Of a DNA stretch of 64,000 nt, positions 1 to 7,978 are shown piece by piece. A model generated the notes under the pieces. It did no database searches. It worked only from the letters and a program-made list of their open reading frames with translations, and was not told the origin of the DNA. Origin of the DNA: Gammaproteobacteria bacterium. GTDB lineage: Bacteria; Pseudomonadota; Gammaproteobacteria; Burkholderiales; Burkholderiaceae_C. Location: positions 310,001 through 374,000 of the forward strand of contig JAHIYE010000021.1 in the NCBI GenBank assembly GCA_018815325.1. Direction: 5' to 3'. Numbering within the stretch: the stretch's first letter is position 1; every line of letters starts with the position of its first letter. Made by a program: the position numbers and the translations under genes.

Positions 1-1
1 A

Positions 2-1144
2 TCACACGGTCTCCTCGTTATCGCTGTGGATGTGTTTCCCTGGGGCACTGTCATCCTGCATTTGCCCGAGTGCATGGGCCGCGCGCAGCTTGCGCACCAG
101 CTCCAGCTCGGATTGGAAGTCCACGTAATGCGGCAGCTTCAGGTGCTGCACAAAACCCGAGGCCTCCAGGCTGTCGGCATGGGAGAGCACGAACTCTTCG
201 TCCTGCGCCGGCGCGGTGCAGGGCTCACCCAACTCGCGCGAACGCAGTGCCCGGTCTACCAGCGCCATGGCCATGCTTTTGCGCTCGGCTCCGCCAAACG
301 CCAGGCCGTACCCTTGCGTGAACTGCGGCGGCACTTCGCGGTTGCCCGCGAACTGGTTGACCATCTGGCATTCGGTGACCTCCAGCTCGCCGATGTCGAT
401 CGCAAAGCCGAGCTCGTCCGGCACGATCTCGACGGAAACATGGCCACGCCGGATTTCACCGGCAAAGGGGTGTGCATTGGCATAGCCGCGCTGGGTTGAG
501 TAGCCCAGTGCCAGCAGCCAGCCCTCGTCGCCGCGCGCCAGTGCCTGCAGGCGCAACGGCCGGTCCGCAGGAAACATGAGCGCATCACGCGTGAGATCGC
601 CCGGCTCCAGTCCGGCTTGCGCTTGCGGTGTCTCCATGAGGCCTTCGCGCGCCATCAGTTCATTGACGCGCGGCATGTCGGCCGGCAGTGGCGTTTCAGC
701 CGCCACCCCCGGCGGGCAGGCAAGATCACTGCCGCCTTCCGCGAGCAGGGCAAAGTCGAGCAGGCGCTGGGTGTAGTCATAGGTGGGGCCCAGCACCTGG
801 CCGCCGGGCACGTCCTTGAACGTAGCGGACACCCGGCGCCGGATCCGCATGCGCGCGGTGTCGATTGCTACGGTATAGCCAAAGCGCGGCAATGTGGTGC
901 GGTAGGCCCGCAGCAGAAAGATCGCCTCGATCAGGTCGCCGCTGGCCTGCTTGATGGCCAGCGCTGCGAGCTCCGGGTCATACAGTGAGCCCTCTGCCAT
1001 GACACGGTCCACCGCCAGCGGCAACTGTTCACGCAACTGGGCGACGCTGAGTTCGGGCAAGGCGGGATCGCCCCGGCGCTGCTCGGCCAGCAGACGCCAG
1101 GAGTTTTCGATGGCGGTCAGACCGCCCTTGACTGCGACATACAT
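2..1144 (-). CDS. phnI: Carbon-phosphorus lyase core subunit PhnI
   Basis: About 380 residues, slightly longer than E. coli PhnI (about 354). PhnI is the nucleosidase-like subunit of the membrane-free C-P lyase core (PhnGHIJ) that, with PhnG/H/L, places the phosphonate on C1 of the ribose of ATP and displaces adenine. The start is the ATG opening MYVAVKGG, one base after the phnH stop (TGA-A-ATG), so the pair is probably translationally coupled; an open frame reaching further upstream only reads through phnH and is not the start. The gene is complete, ending at a TGA two bases inside the window edge. phnJ and the rest of the pathway are expected to the left, outside the window. Confidence 0.95.
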   Translation of the reverse strand: MYVAVKGGLTAIENSWRLLAEQRRGDPALPELSVAQLREQLPLAVDRVMAEGSLYDPELAALAIKQASGDLIEAIFLLRAYRTTLPRFGYTVAIDTARMRIRRRVSATFKDVPGGQVLGPTYDYTQRLLDFALLAEGGSDLACPPGVAAETPLPADMPRVNELMAREGLMETPQAQAGLEPGDLTRDALMFPADRPLRLQALARGDEGWLLALGYSTQRGYANAHPFAGEIRRGHVSVEIVPDELGFAIDIGELEVTECQMVNQFAGNREVPPQFTQGYGLAFGGAERKSMAMALVDRALRSRELGEPCTAPAQDEEFVLSHADSLEASGFVQHLKLPHYVDFQSELELVRKLRAAHALGQMQDDSAPGKHIHSDNEETV

Positions 1145-1145
1145 T

Positions 1146-1754
1146 TCAGACGCTCTCCAACGGTTGTAAGGCGTGTGCCTGGGTGGTGCGCGGCAGGCCG
1201 ATGAGCGCGTTGCCGCACGTGAATACGATGTCCACGCCTTGCGGAAAGCAGGCCTGGTTGGTCTGCCACTGTGTCCAGAAACCATCGGGCAGTCCGGCCA
1301 GCCGCACGGTGTGCATGTCCTGGATGCCCGGGCCACGCCACGCCATGGCCGGCCCGGTGTCGAGCGAGGGCAGCTCGACCAGCAGCGTGCAGGAGGCTTC
1401 AGGTGCGGCGGCCGAGCCGAGGGAGAAAGTATCGAGTGGTGGCAGCGCGCTGGCGCTGGTGATGACGGCAAAGGCGGCGTCCCCCGCTTGCCGTGCCACG
1501 GCAGCACCGGTGTGAAAGCGCAGCCACTGTTCGAGTCCGGTATCACCCTGCTGCCACCAGACGGGGGTGTCGCCATCGGTCAGAGTCAGCAGCAGACTCG
1601 CCAGCGCTGCACCCAGGGGCAACGGGGCTTGGGGGGCTTGCAGCGTCGTGCGCCGTCCGGGGCGGGCCAGCGCATCAAGCACGCTGCGAAACGTGTTCTG
1701 TGCATCGTGCACGGGGTCAGCCAGCCCGGCGGCGAGTAAATTTGGCGTGCTCAT
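1146..1754 (-). CDS. phnH: Carbon-phosphorus lyase core subunit PhnH
   Basis: About 202 residues beginning MSTPNLLAAGLADPVHDAQ, with the PhnH-like stretch FRSVLDALARPGR near the N-terminus. PhnH is a PLP-transferase-fold subunit, without its cofactor, that belongs to the PhnGHIJ core. Its ATG overlaps the phnG stop (ATGA), and its own stop is one base before phnI, so phnG-H-I forms a tightly coupled operon. Length and order match canonical phn operons. Nothing is truncated. Confidence 0.95.
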   Translation of the reverse strand: MSTPNLLAAGLADPVHDAQNTFRSVLDALARPGRRTTLQAPQAPLPLGAALASLLLTLTDGDTPVWWQQGDTGLEQWLRFHTGAAVARQAGDAAFAVITSASALPPLDTFSLGSAAAPEASCTLLVELPSLDTGPAMAWRGPGIQDMHTVRLAGLPDGFWTQWQTNQACFPQGVDIVFTCGNALIGLPRTTQAHALQPLESV

Positions 1755-2215
1755 GCTTCTCCTCTCACCATGGTGAAGAACTCCACTTTGGAGCTTGCGG
1801 CGGCGCGGCTGGCGCTGGTGGCCTGTTGCGCCTGCCGGGTGGCCAGGGGCGCGATGACCTCCTGCTGGAGCCGGGTCTGGCGAGCCGGGTCCTGCAGCAG
1901 GGCGTCGAGCAGTGCCATCAGCTCGGCCTTGCGGCGGTCGCGCCCAAGCGTGTAGCCCACACCCAGTGGACCGCCAGCCACGCGCAGGGCGCAACGCGTC
2001 AGGCTGGCTTCGCCGAAATTGAAGGCGTCACCGGTGCCGCCAACCCGGCCGCGCAGCATCACCATGCCAATCTCCGGTGGGCGGACCTGTTCCAGCGGCG
2101 GCAACTCGCCCAGTGTGGGCACAAGGCCTTCGAGCTCAGCCAGGCTCGCGCGCGCCAGCACGGCCAGCCAGGCCTGGCGTGGCGCATATTCGCTGTGTGT
2201 TGAGTGCTTTGTCAT
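1751..2215 (-). CDS. phnG: Carbon-phosphorus lyase core subunit PhnG
   Basis: About 154 residues, the usual PhnG length, beginning MTKHSTHSEYAPRQAW. The segment RPPEIGMVMLRGRVGGTGDAF and the following F-x-F-G-E-A-S-L-T-R-C stretch are typical of PhnG. It is the first gene of the phnGHI operon. An in-frame extension upstream exists but runs through the regulatory region and lacks family similarity, so the start at MTKHS was chosen. A Pho-box match lies 89 bp upstream of the ATG on the same strand. No strong Shine-Dalgarno is evident directly before the start. Confidence 0.95.
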   Translation of the reverse strand: MTKHSTHSEYAPRQAWLAVLARASLAELEGLVPTLGELPPLEQVRPPEIGMVMLRGRVGGTGDAFNFGEASLTRCALRVAGGPLGVGYTLGRDRRKAELMALLDALLQDPARQTRLQQEVIAPLATRQAQQATSASRAAASSKVEFFTMVRGEA

Positions 2216-2218
2216 ACA

Positions 2219-2235
2219 GATGTCTAAATCAGTCA
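2219..2235 (+). promoter_or_regulatory. Inverted, one-base-shorter copy of the phnG Pho box
   Basis: TGTCTAAATCAGTCA on the plus strand is the reverse complement of the 2304-2321 box with a single base missing (TGTC-TAAAT against TGTCATAAAT). It lies 3 bp upstream of the phnG ATG and faces phnF. It may be a degenerate Pho box for phnF, or with the other arm form a paired operator about 70 bp apart. Confidence 0.5.
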
Positions 2236-2303
2236 CTAGAGTAGGAAGCCAGAGCACATGGGGATGAACCTGTTGTGCCAAGCCTGTAGTTCACCTCGAC
2301 AAC

Positions 2304-2321
2304 ATGACTGATTTATGACAT
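2304..2321 (-). promoter_or_regulatory. Pho box upstream of phnG
   Basis: Read on the minus strand this is ATGTCAT-AAAT-CAGTCAT: two heptamers 11 bp apart around an A/T spacer, each matching 6 of 7 positions of the PhoB consensus CTGTCAT. The orientation points to phnG. The box covers the phnF start codon (ATG at 2315), so PhoB bound here would also sit on the phnF translation start. Seen in sequence; PhoB control is inferred. Confidence 0.75.
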
Positions 2322-3073
2322 TTGAACGATTGACTTCCAGTGCTCCCGGACGCCGCAGTGGCGTGTCGGTGTGGCGGCAGATTGCGGATACGCTGACAAC
2401 GGAGATCCATGACCGGGCTTATGCAGACACCGGCCGCCTGCCTGGCGAGATCGAACTCGCCGAGCGCTTCAGCGTGAACCGCCATACCCTGCGACAAGCT
2501 GTGGCAGCACTGCAGCATGAAGGACTGGTGCGCATCGAGCCCGGGCGCGGCACCTTTGTGCAGCATGAGCTGGTGGACTATGCGCTGTCGCGCCGCACCC
2601 GCTTCAGCGAAAACCTGCTGCGCCAGGGGCTGCTGCCCAGCAAGCAGCTGCTCACCGCCCGCGAGTTGCCCGCTCCGCCGCGTGCGACGCGCGAACTCAG
2701 GCTGCCCAAAGGGGCGAGTGTGCTGATGGTCGAGATGCTGGACGAAGCCAATGACGAACCCATCGGCCTGGCCACGTCCTACTATCCTGCGCAGCGTTTT
2801 GCCGGGCTGCTGGAGATGCTCAACGAAGGCACGTGCACCACCGACATCCTCAGGCATTTCGGCGTGCAGGACTATTTGCGCGCGCAAAGCCGCATCACCA
2901 CGCAGATGCCGGGTGACGAGACGGCGCGCCTGCTCAAGCAGCCCGCTACCCGGCCCATGCTGTGCGTGGAGTGTGTGGATGTGGACATGGACGGCACACC
3001 CATCAAATACGGAGAGACCATCTTCTGTGGCGACCGGGTACAACTGGTGGTGAGTGCGGGAGATGAGGCATGA
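2315..3073 (+). CDS. phnF: PhnF, GntR/HutC-family phosphonate regulator
   Basis: About 252 residues. The N-terminal winged helix contains the diagnostic VNRHTLRQAVAALQHEGLVRIEPGRGTFV segment around residues 50-80, followed by a UTRA effector-binding domain with RFSENLLRQG and the late CVECVDVDMDG-x-P-I-K-Y-G strand. It is divergent from phnGHI, the usual position for the local repressor. The stop overlaps the next ATG (ATGA). The start at 2315 lies inside a Pho box; GTG codons about 45 bp downstream are possible alternatives but would leave a shorter arm before the first helix. Confidence 0.92.
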   Translation: MTFERLTSSAPGRRSGVSVWRQIADTLTTEIHDRAYADTGRLPGEIELAERFSVNRHTLRQAVAALQHEGLVRIEPGRGTFVQHELVDYALSRRTRFSENLLRQGLLPSKQLLTARELPAPPRATRELRLPKGASVLMVEMLDEANDEPIGLATSYYPAQRFAGLLEMLNEGTCTTDILRHFGVQDYLRAQSRITTQMPGDETARLLKQPATRPMLCVECVDVDMDGTPIKYGETIFCGDRVQLVVSAGDEA

Positions 3074-3765
3074 CGACGCGCTACGCCATTTACTTCGCGC
3101 CCGGCAAGGGCTCACCCTGGTGGGAGTTTGGTGCTCGCTGGCTGGGCCGTGACGAGACAGGGAGCCAGTCCCTGCCTCAGCCGCTACTGGCGCAGATGGA
3201 CGCCGCCGAACTACGCGACATCACGGCACAGCCAAGCCGCTACGGTTTTCATGCCACGCTCAAAGCCCCATTCCGGCTGGAAGGAGGCCACACGGCGGAA
3301 GACTTGATGGCACGCCTGCGTGCGCTGGCGGCCACACTCCAGCCTGTTGCGCTGGGGCCCCTGCAGGCGCTGGTGCTAGGAGACTTTATCGCGCTGGTGC
3401 CTGCGCACCCGCCGCAAGCACTGGGCATGCTGGCCGCGACCTGCGTGACCGAACTTGATGACCTGCGGGCACCGCTGACACCGGCAGAACTGGCACGCCG
3501 TGGGGTGGAGCGGCTTGATGCGCGCGAACAGGAGTTGCTGCAACGCTACGGCTATCCCCATGTGCTGGAGCGCTTTCGTCTGCATTTCACCCTGAGCGGG
3601 CCGGTGCCTGCGGCCACGGCGCAGCGCGTGATGCAGGCCGTGGCCGAGCCCGTGGCACGGCTCAACGCCACCACACCACTGGTGCTGGACCGTCTGTGTG
3701 TATTTGTCGAGCCTGCGGCTGGCCAGCCTTTCACACGCGTCGCCGATGTGCGTATTTCCGCATGA
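3070..3765 (+). CDS. DUF1045 phosphonate-operon protein, 2H phosphoesterase fold
   Basis: About 231 residues of the DUF1045 family, which is associated with phn operons. Two H-x-T signatures of the 2H phosphoesterase superfamily are visible: H61-A-T63 in YGFHATLKAPF and H172-F-T174 in LHFTLSGP. 2H enzymes act on cyclic or 2',3'-type phosphodiesters. Overlap with phnF (ATGA) and with phnN (ATGA) places it in a three-gene regulatory/salvage operon. Inference: it may open a cyclic ribose phosphate made by C-P lyase, a job done by PhnP elsewhere. The family assignment is strong; the substrate is not shown. Confidence 0.9.
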   Translation: MTTRYAIYFAPGKGSPWWEFGARWLGRDETGSQSLPQPLLAQMDAAELRDITAQPSRYGFHATLKAPFRLEGGHTAEDLMARLRALAATLQPVALGPLQALVLGDFIALVPAHPPQALGMLAATCVTELDDLRAPLTPAELARRGVERLDAREQELLQRYGYPHVLERFRLHFTLSGPVPAATAQRVMQAVAEPVARLNATTPLVLDRLCVFVEPAAGQPFTRVADVRISA

Positions 3766-4340
3766 GCAGCAACCTGGGTCATGACATGAGCAAGGAGAAA
3801 GTGGGCCAGTGGGTGTTCGTCTGCGGCCCTTCAGGTGCGGGCAAGGACAGCGTGATGAGCTGGGCAGCCAGCTTCATGGCCGCCCAGACAAACATTGTCT
3901 TCGCGCGCCGCATGGTCACGCGGCCGGTGCAGCCCGGTTCGGACCACGACGCCATGACCCTGCCGGCGTTTGAGGCCTTGCTTCACGACGGCGGCCTGGC
4001 CTGGCACTGGCACGCGCATGGCAACCGTTATGGCATTGCCGGGCACTATGCCAGGCACGTGGCGCAGGGCGGCATCGTGGTGGTCAATGGCTCGCGCGAG
4101 CATGTGAATACCTTGCCAACACCCGGCAATTGCCGTGTGGTCCAGATCGTTGCGGAAGCCCGGCATCTCGAAACCAGGCTGGTGCAGCGGGGGCGTGACG
4201 GTGAGCGGGAGATTGCCGGGCGGCTGGCGCGCAACGCACAGTTCCTGGATCTGGCCGCAGATTGCACCATCGTCAACCAGGGTGAGCTGGCTGACGCCGG
4301 ACTGCAACTGGCGGATTACCTGCTGTCCTGCGCGCGCTAG
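3762..4340 (+). CDS. phnN: PhnN, ribose 1,5-bisphosphokinase
   Basis: About 192 residues (E. coli PhnN is 185), guanylate-kinase-like. A P-loop GPSGAGKDS lies at residues 22-30, followed by RRMVTRPVQPGSDHD typical of PhnN. The enzyme phosphorylates ribose 1,5-bisphosphate to PRPP, the last step of C-P lyase product salvage. The chosen ATG overlaps the DUF1045 stop (ATGA); an internal ATG eight codons later (MSKEK) is equally compatible with the fold. It converges on the phnZ-like gene with only 13 bp between the stops. Confidence 0.93.
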   Translation: MSSNLGHDMSKEKVGQWVFVCGPSGAGKDSVMSWAASFMAAQTNIVFARRMVTRPVQPGSDHDAMTLPAFEALLHDGGLAWHWHAHGNRYGIAGHYARHVAQGGIVVVNGSREHVNTLPTPGNCRVVQIVAEARHLETRLVQRGRDGEREIAGRLARNAQFLDLAADCTIVNQGELADAGLQLADYLLSCAR

Positions 4341-4353
4341 CTGGCGCCTGCGG

Positions 4354-4902
4354 CTAGGTTTGCAGACAGGCGCGCCGCATCAAGGCGGCGTAGTGCACCC
4401 AGGTGGGAGGGGTGGCGGCAGGGTTCTTGGCCTGATCGTCCCAGCGGCGCAGCGCGACCGCATCGGTGGCGTAGGGGCGTTCGATGAAGGCGGCTGCCTG
4501 CTCGGGGGAGAAGGGGCCACCCTGAAGTTCCAGCGAGCGCTGCGAGGTGGGGGACAAGGCGGCCCAGTAGCCCGCATCGGCCATGCAGAGGTAGCGCTTG
4601 GCATCCACATGCAGGCGGATGGGCTCGATCACGGCGTCCGGAAAGACCCCGCGCAAAAACGGGATGGCGATGTACTGGTGCACATCGTCCTCTGTCTGGC
4701 TCTGAACCTCGGTTTTGGTGCTCAGCAAATGCCCCAGGTCGTGCAGCAGTGCGGCTGTGATGAGTTCAGGCCCTGCGCCGGAAAGCTCGGCCAGATGCGC
4801 GCATTGCAGCGCATGCTGCAACTGGGTCACGGCTTCGCCGCCGTACTGGGCCGCGCCATCTTGCAGAAAAATACGGGTGATTTCTTCGGGTTGCAGTGCC
4901 AT
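4354..4902 (-). CDS. PhnZ/TmpB-like HD-domain phosphonate oxygenase homologue
   Basis: About 182 residues. The HD metal ligands align with those of PhnZ: H30, H54-D55, H75, H98 and D155. The PhnZ active-site tyrosine and glutamate are also present, as Y20 and E23 in QYGGEAVTQLQH. The LELQGGP and RRWDD stretches match PhnZ as well. PhnZ is a mixed-valence di-iron oxygenase that cleaves the C-P bond of 2-amino-1-hydroxyethylphosphonate; TmpB does the same on a trimethylated analogue. It starts 9 bp after the phnE stop, making it the fourth gene of phnCDE. No PhnY/TmpA hydroxylase is in the window, so the substrate is uncertain. Confidence 0.85.
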   Translation of the reverse strand: MALQPEEITRIFLQDGAAQYGGEAVTQLQHALQCAHLAELSGAGPELITAALLHDLGHLLSTKTEVQSQTEDDVHQYIAIPFLRGVFPDAVIEPIRLHVDAKRYLCMADAGYWAALSPTSQRSLELQGGPFSPEQAAAFIERPYATDAVALRRWDDQAKNPAATPPTWVHYAALMRRACLQT

Positions 4903-4911
4903 GGCCGGCTT

Positions 4912-5751
4912 TCAGATAAACGACTGGCGGATGCGTGCAGAGATCATGTCAAGCACGGTGACCGAGACCGTGATGATGATCATCACGGCACAGGTCTCCG
5001 CATACTGGAAACTGCGGATGATTTCCCAGAGGATGACGCCAATGCCCCCTGCACCGACCATGCCCACCACCGTGGCGGAGCGCACGTTCGACTCGAAGCG
5101 GTACAGGGAATAGGAAATCCACAAAGGCAATACCTGCGGGATGACGCCGTAGACAATTTCTTCCAGCGCGTTGGCGCCGGTCGCGCGTATGCCCTCGACC
5201 GGTTGGGCATCAATGGATTCGACCGCCTCGGAAAACAGCTTGGACAGAATGCCGGTGGTATGAACCCACAGGGCCAGTACGCCGGCAAAAGGCCCCAGCC
5301 CGACCGCCACGATGAACAGCATGGCAAACACCATCTCGTTGATCGCGCGCGCTGCATCCATCACGCGCCGGACTGGCTGGTAGATCCATGCCGGTGCGAT
5401 GTTGGTCGACGAGAGCAAGCCCAGCGGCACGGCGCAGACGACTGCCAGCACCGTACCCCAGAGGGCAATCTGCAAAGTCACCAGCATCTCGTCCACATAG
5501 ATGCGCCAGTCGTGGAAATTGGGCGGGAAGAAGCTGGCTGCATAGGTGGCCATGTTCCCGGCGTCTGAAAACAGGGCGCCGGGTCGCATGTCGGCCCCCT
5601 GCCAGGATCCGGCCAGCAGTGCAAGCAGCACGCCCCACATGGCCAGCGAACCGAACGAGCGGCCTTGCAGCAGCGGGTGGTCTGTCGGTTTGGCAGGTAC
5701 TGCCGCTGTCATGGCCGGACTGACCGGTCCAACGGGGGTGAGCTTGTTCAC
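4912..5751 (-). CDS. phnE: PhnE, phosphonate ABC transporter permease
   Basis: About 279 residues with about six membrane segments. The ABC permease EAA-type loop ([35 protein letters not shown] region) and the [21 protein letters not shown] signature are characteristic of PhnE. The start is GTG, preceded by AGAGGA about 8 bases upstream on the minus strand. It lies 28 bp after phnD. It imports phosphonates (or phosphite and esters) delivered by PhnD. A single permease is present, consistent with a homodimer. Confidence 0.95.
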   Translation of the reverse strand: MNKLTPVGPVSPAMTAAVPAKPTDHPLLQGRSFGSLAMWGVLLALLAGSWQGADMRPGALFSDAGNMATYAASFFPPNFHDWRIYVDEMLVTLQIALWGTVLAVVCAVPLGLLSSTNIAPAWIYQPVRRVMDAARAINEMVFAMLFIVAVGLGPFAGVLALWVHTTGILSKLFSEAVESIDAQPVEGIRATGANALEEIVYGVIPQVLPLWISYSLYRFESNVRSATVVGMVGAGGIGVILWEIIRSFQYAETCAVMIIITVSVTVLDMISARIRQSFI

Positions 5752-5779
5752 TGACTGAATCCTCTGCGGGTTGGGGTGA

Positions 5780-6787
5780 TTACTTCGCCAGGGCGAGCTT
5801 CTGGCCGAGCTCGTCCAGCTTCATCTTGATGTCATTGATTTTTTTGCTTTTTTCAGCGGCATCCATGTTGACATCGTTCTCCAGCTTGATCATGGCGGAG
5901 TACAGGGCCAGTTGCCGGATCGGGATCAACTGGTCATCCGTCGAGGCTGCAAAACCACCTGCCGGGATGCGCAGAATCTTTTCTTTCTGTTCCGCTGCAT
6001 TGGCGCCTTTGCCATAGGAGAGCATGAAGCTCTTGATCTTGGTTTTCAGGTCAGCCGACAGGTCTTTGCGCCAGACAAACGGGTCGGCAGGAATCAGGGG
6101 CGAGGTCCAGATGACACGGATGCTCTTCACCAGCGCTGGCTGGGTCTGCTCCATCTTTTCATACTCTTCGGTATTGAAGGTGGCAACATCCACCTGCTTG
6201 TTGGCCGCTGCCATGAAATTGCTGATGTGGTTGGCACCGCGAATGGTTTTGAACGCGGTCTTGGGATTCAGGTTGTTCTTGGCAAACACGTAGTAGCTTG
6301 GCACCAGGAAGCCGGAGGTGGAGTTGGGGTCACCGATGCCGAAGTTGATGTCCTTGCTGTGCTTGATCACATCATCGACAGACTTATAAGGGGAGTCCTT
6401 ATGGGTAATCAGCAGCGAGTTGTAGCCTTCGGAGCCATCAACCCGGATCAGCTTGGCGAAAATTTCACCTTCAGAGCGATCGACCGCTTCCATGGCCGAC
6501 TTGTTACCGAAGTAGCCAACCTGCACCTTGTTGAAGCGCATGCCTTCAATGATGCCGGCGTAGTCGGTGGCAAAGAAGGGATGGATTTTCACGCCCACAG
6601 ACTTTTCCATGTCGCTCAGAAAAGCTTCCCAGTTCTTTTTGAGTGCGCCCGAAGAGTCGGTGGCGATGATGCCAAAGTTGATTTCCTTGGCGTTTTGCGC
6701 CATGGCGGGAGTGGCGAGGCCGGCAAGGCTCACGGTGGCAGCAGCCAAAAGGCAGCTGGCGGCACGTCGAGATATGCGGTTTGTCAT
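5780..6787 (-). CDS. phnD: PhnD, phosphonate-binding periplasmic protein
   Basis: About 335 residues with a Sec signal peptide ending around AMAQN (residue 31). The mature protein starts with [24 protein letters not shown], the phosphate/phosphonate-binding fold. [20 protein letters not shown] is the PhnD ligand-loop signature. AGGAGAATAACC upstream of the ATG is a good ribosome site. It lies between phnC and phnE in the operon. Confidence 0.95.
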   Translation of the reverse strand: MTNRISRRAASCLLAAATVSLAGLATPAMAQNAKEINFGIIATDSSGALKKNWEAFLSDMEKSVGVKIHPFFATDYAGIIEGMRFNKVQVGYFGNKSAMEAVDRSEGEIFAKLIRVDGSEGYNSLLITHKDSPYKSVDDVIKHSKDINFGIGDPNSTSGFLVPSYYVFAKNNLNPKTAFKTIRGANHISNFMAAANKQVDVATFNTEEYEKMEQTQPALVKSIRVIWTSPLIPADPFVWRKDLSADLKTKIKSFMLSYGKGANAAEQKEKILRIPAGGFAASTDDQLIPIRQLALYSAMIKLENDVNMDAAEKSKKINDIKMKLDELGQKLALAK

Positions 6788-6846
6788 GGTTATTCTCCTG
6801 AAGGTTGGATGAGGTTGCTTGGGTTGGGGGTGAATGGGGGGATGGA

Positions 6847-7710
6847 TCAGGCGGCCCGTGCGGCGACGACGGGCCAGGCTGGGGACGAGGCTCGTTCGCG
6901 CTTGTCCTGCAGTGCCGAGATGTGATCGGGCAGCGCCAGGATTTCGTCGGCATCGGCGCCATAGAGCTCGCGCAGCAAAGCCGGTGTCAGTGAGCTTGAG
7001 GGGCCGTCAAAAACGATCTGTCCGTGGCGCAAGGCCACGGTGCGGGGGCAGTACTTCATGGCGACGTTCACCTGGTGCAGCGACACGACCACGGTGCATT
7101 TGTCTTCCTGGTTGACGCGGGCGAGGATGTCCATCACCTTGCGGGAGGACTCGGGGTCGAGCGAGGCAATCGGCTCATCGGCCAGGATCACTTTGGCACC
7201 CTGCACCATGGCGCGTGCAATGGCAGCACGCTGCTGCTGGCCGCCCGAGAGGGTGCCTGCGCGCTGCGCGCAGCACTCGGCAATGCCCACGCGCTTCAGC
7301 GCCTCCATGCCGCTGGCCAGCTCGGTGGGGGTGAACCAGCGCAGCAGGCTGCGCCACAGCGGCATTTTGTGCAGCGTACCGGCCAGCACGTTGACGATCA
7401 CCGGCAACCTGTCCACCAGATTGAACTGCTGGAACACAAAGCCGACGCCGGCCCGCGTCTGGCGTATGTCAGCGGCGATCTTGCCGTTTTTCTGCACCGT
7501 CTGGCCGTGAATCCGCACCAGGCCCTGGGCCGAGCCATCGCCGGCCATGAGGCCGGCCATATGCCTGAGCAAGGTGGACTTGCCGGAGCCGGAGGCGCCG
7601 ATCAGCGCCACCATCTCTCCGGTTTCGATTTCCAGATGAATATCCTGTAGCGCCTTGCGGCCGCCTAAAAAACTCTTGTTCAATGCCGTGATGCTGATAG
7701 CTGTGGTCAT
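6847..7710 (-). CDS. phnC: PhnC, phosphonate ABC transporter ATPase
   Basis: About 287 residues. Walker [10 protein letters not shown] at residues 38-46, ABC signature [15 protein letters not shown], Walker B VILADEP. The segment [25 protein letters not shown] is characteristic of PhnC. First gene of phnC-phnD-phnE-phnZ-like; a GAGGAG ribosome site precedes the ATG. A Pho-box match lies 44 bp upstream. The roughly 25-residue C-terminal tail beyond ISALQDKR is rich in Ala/Arg and unremarkable. Confidence 0.95.
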   Translation of the reverse strand: MTTAISITALNKSFLGGRKALQDIHLEIETGEMVALIGASGSGKSTLLRHMAGLMAGDGSAQGLVRIHGQTVQKNGKIAADIRQTRAGVGFVFQQFNLVDRLPVIVNVLAGTLHKMPLWRSLLRWFTPTELASGMEALKRVGIAECCAQRAGTLSGGQQQRAAIARAMVQGAKVILADEPIASLDPESSRKVMDILARVNQEDKCTVVVSLHQVNVAMKYCPRTVALRHGQIVFDGPSSSLTPALLRELYGADADEILALPDHISALQDKRERASSPAWPVVAARAA

Positions 7711-7753
7711 GGTTGGCTCCTCGGGGTCAATGCGCAGACCTTAGTGGCTCAAT

Positions 7754-7771
7754 ATGACGAATAGATGTCAA
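7754..7771 (-). promoter_or_regulatory. Pho box upstream of phnC
   Basis: On the minus strand: TTGACAT-CTAT-TCGTCAT, two heptamers 11 bp apart, each matching 5 of 7 bases of CTGTCAT. It faces phnC and lies 44 bp before its ATG, a typical activator position. Weaker than the phnG box but in the same orientation and with the same spacing. Confidence 0.6.
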
Positions 7772-7830
7772 TCCGGCCTTGTCATGCATTCATGCGTGAG
7801 GGCGATGGCATGGATCGGCTTGTTATATGT

Positions 7831-7893
7831 TTATTTGCTACTTTTTTTGTAGCTTATTGCGTAATACAGGCAAGGCGATGGGGTGATTTTCAG
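7831..7893 (+). repeat. Dispersed TTGCTA/TAGCT repeat, copy A
   Basis: Contains TTGCTAC, a T run, GTAGCTTATTGCG and a GGCGATGGGG block, following the layout of copies at 18529-18600, 25181-25237, 32566-32630 and 57307-57370. TTGCTAC/GTAGC can pair as a small hairpin. The most diverged copy; it lies in the intergenic region between phnC and amn. Confidence 0.55.
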
Positions 7894-7978
7894 GGCGTAA
7901 CCGGGAAGGGCCGGGATGCCCGCGGGGGCATGTCATATATCAGGCCGGCCGCGGCGCAGCCCGGCGAGCTGAAGCACA

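Noticed and set aside
4135-5568. 477-codon plus-strand frame over phnE and the PhnZ-like gene
   Set aside because: Antisense to conserved genes; His/Arg/Gly-rich without motifs.
7765-7785. ATGTCAA/TTGTCAT pair on the plus strand considered as a Pho box for amn
   Set aside because: The heptamers are 14 bp apart rather than 11, unlike a functional Pho box.
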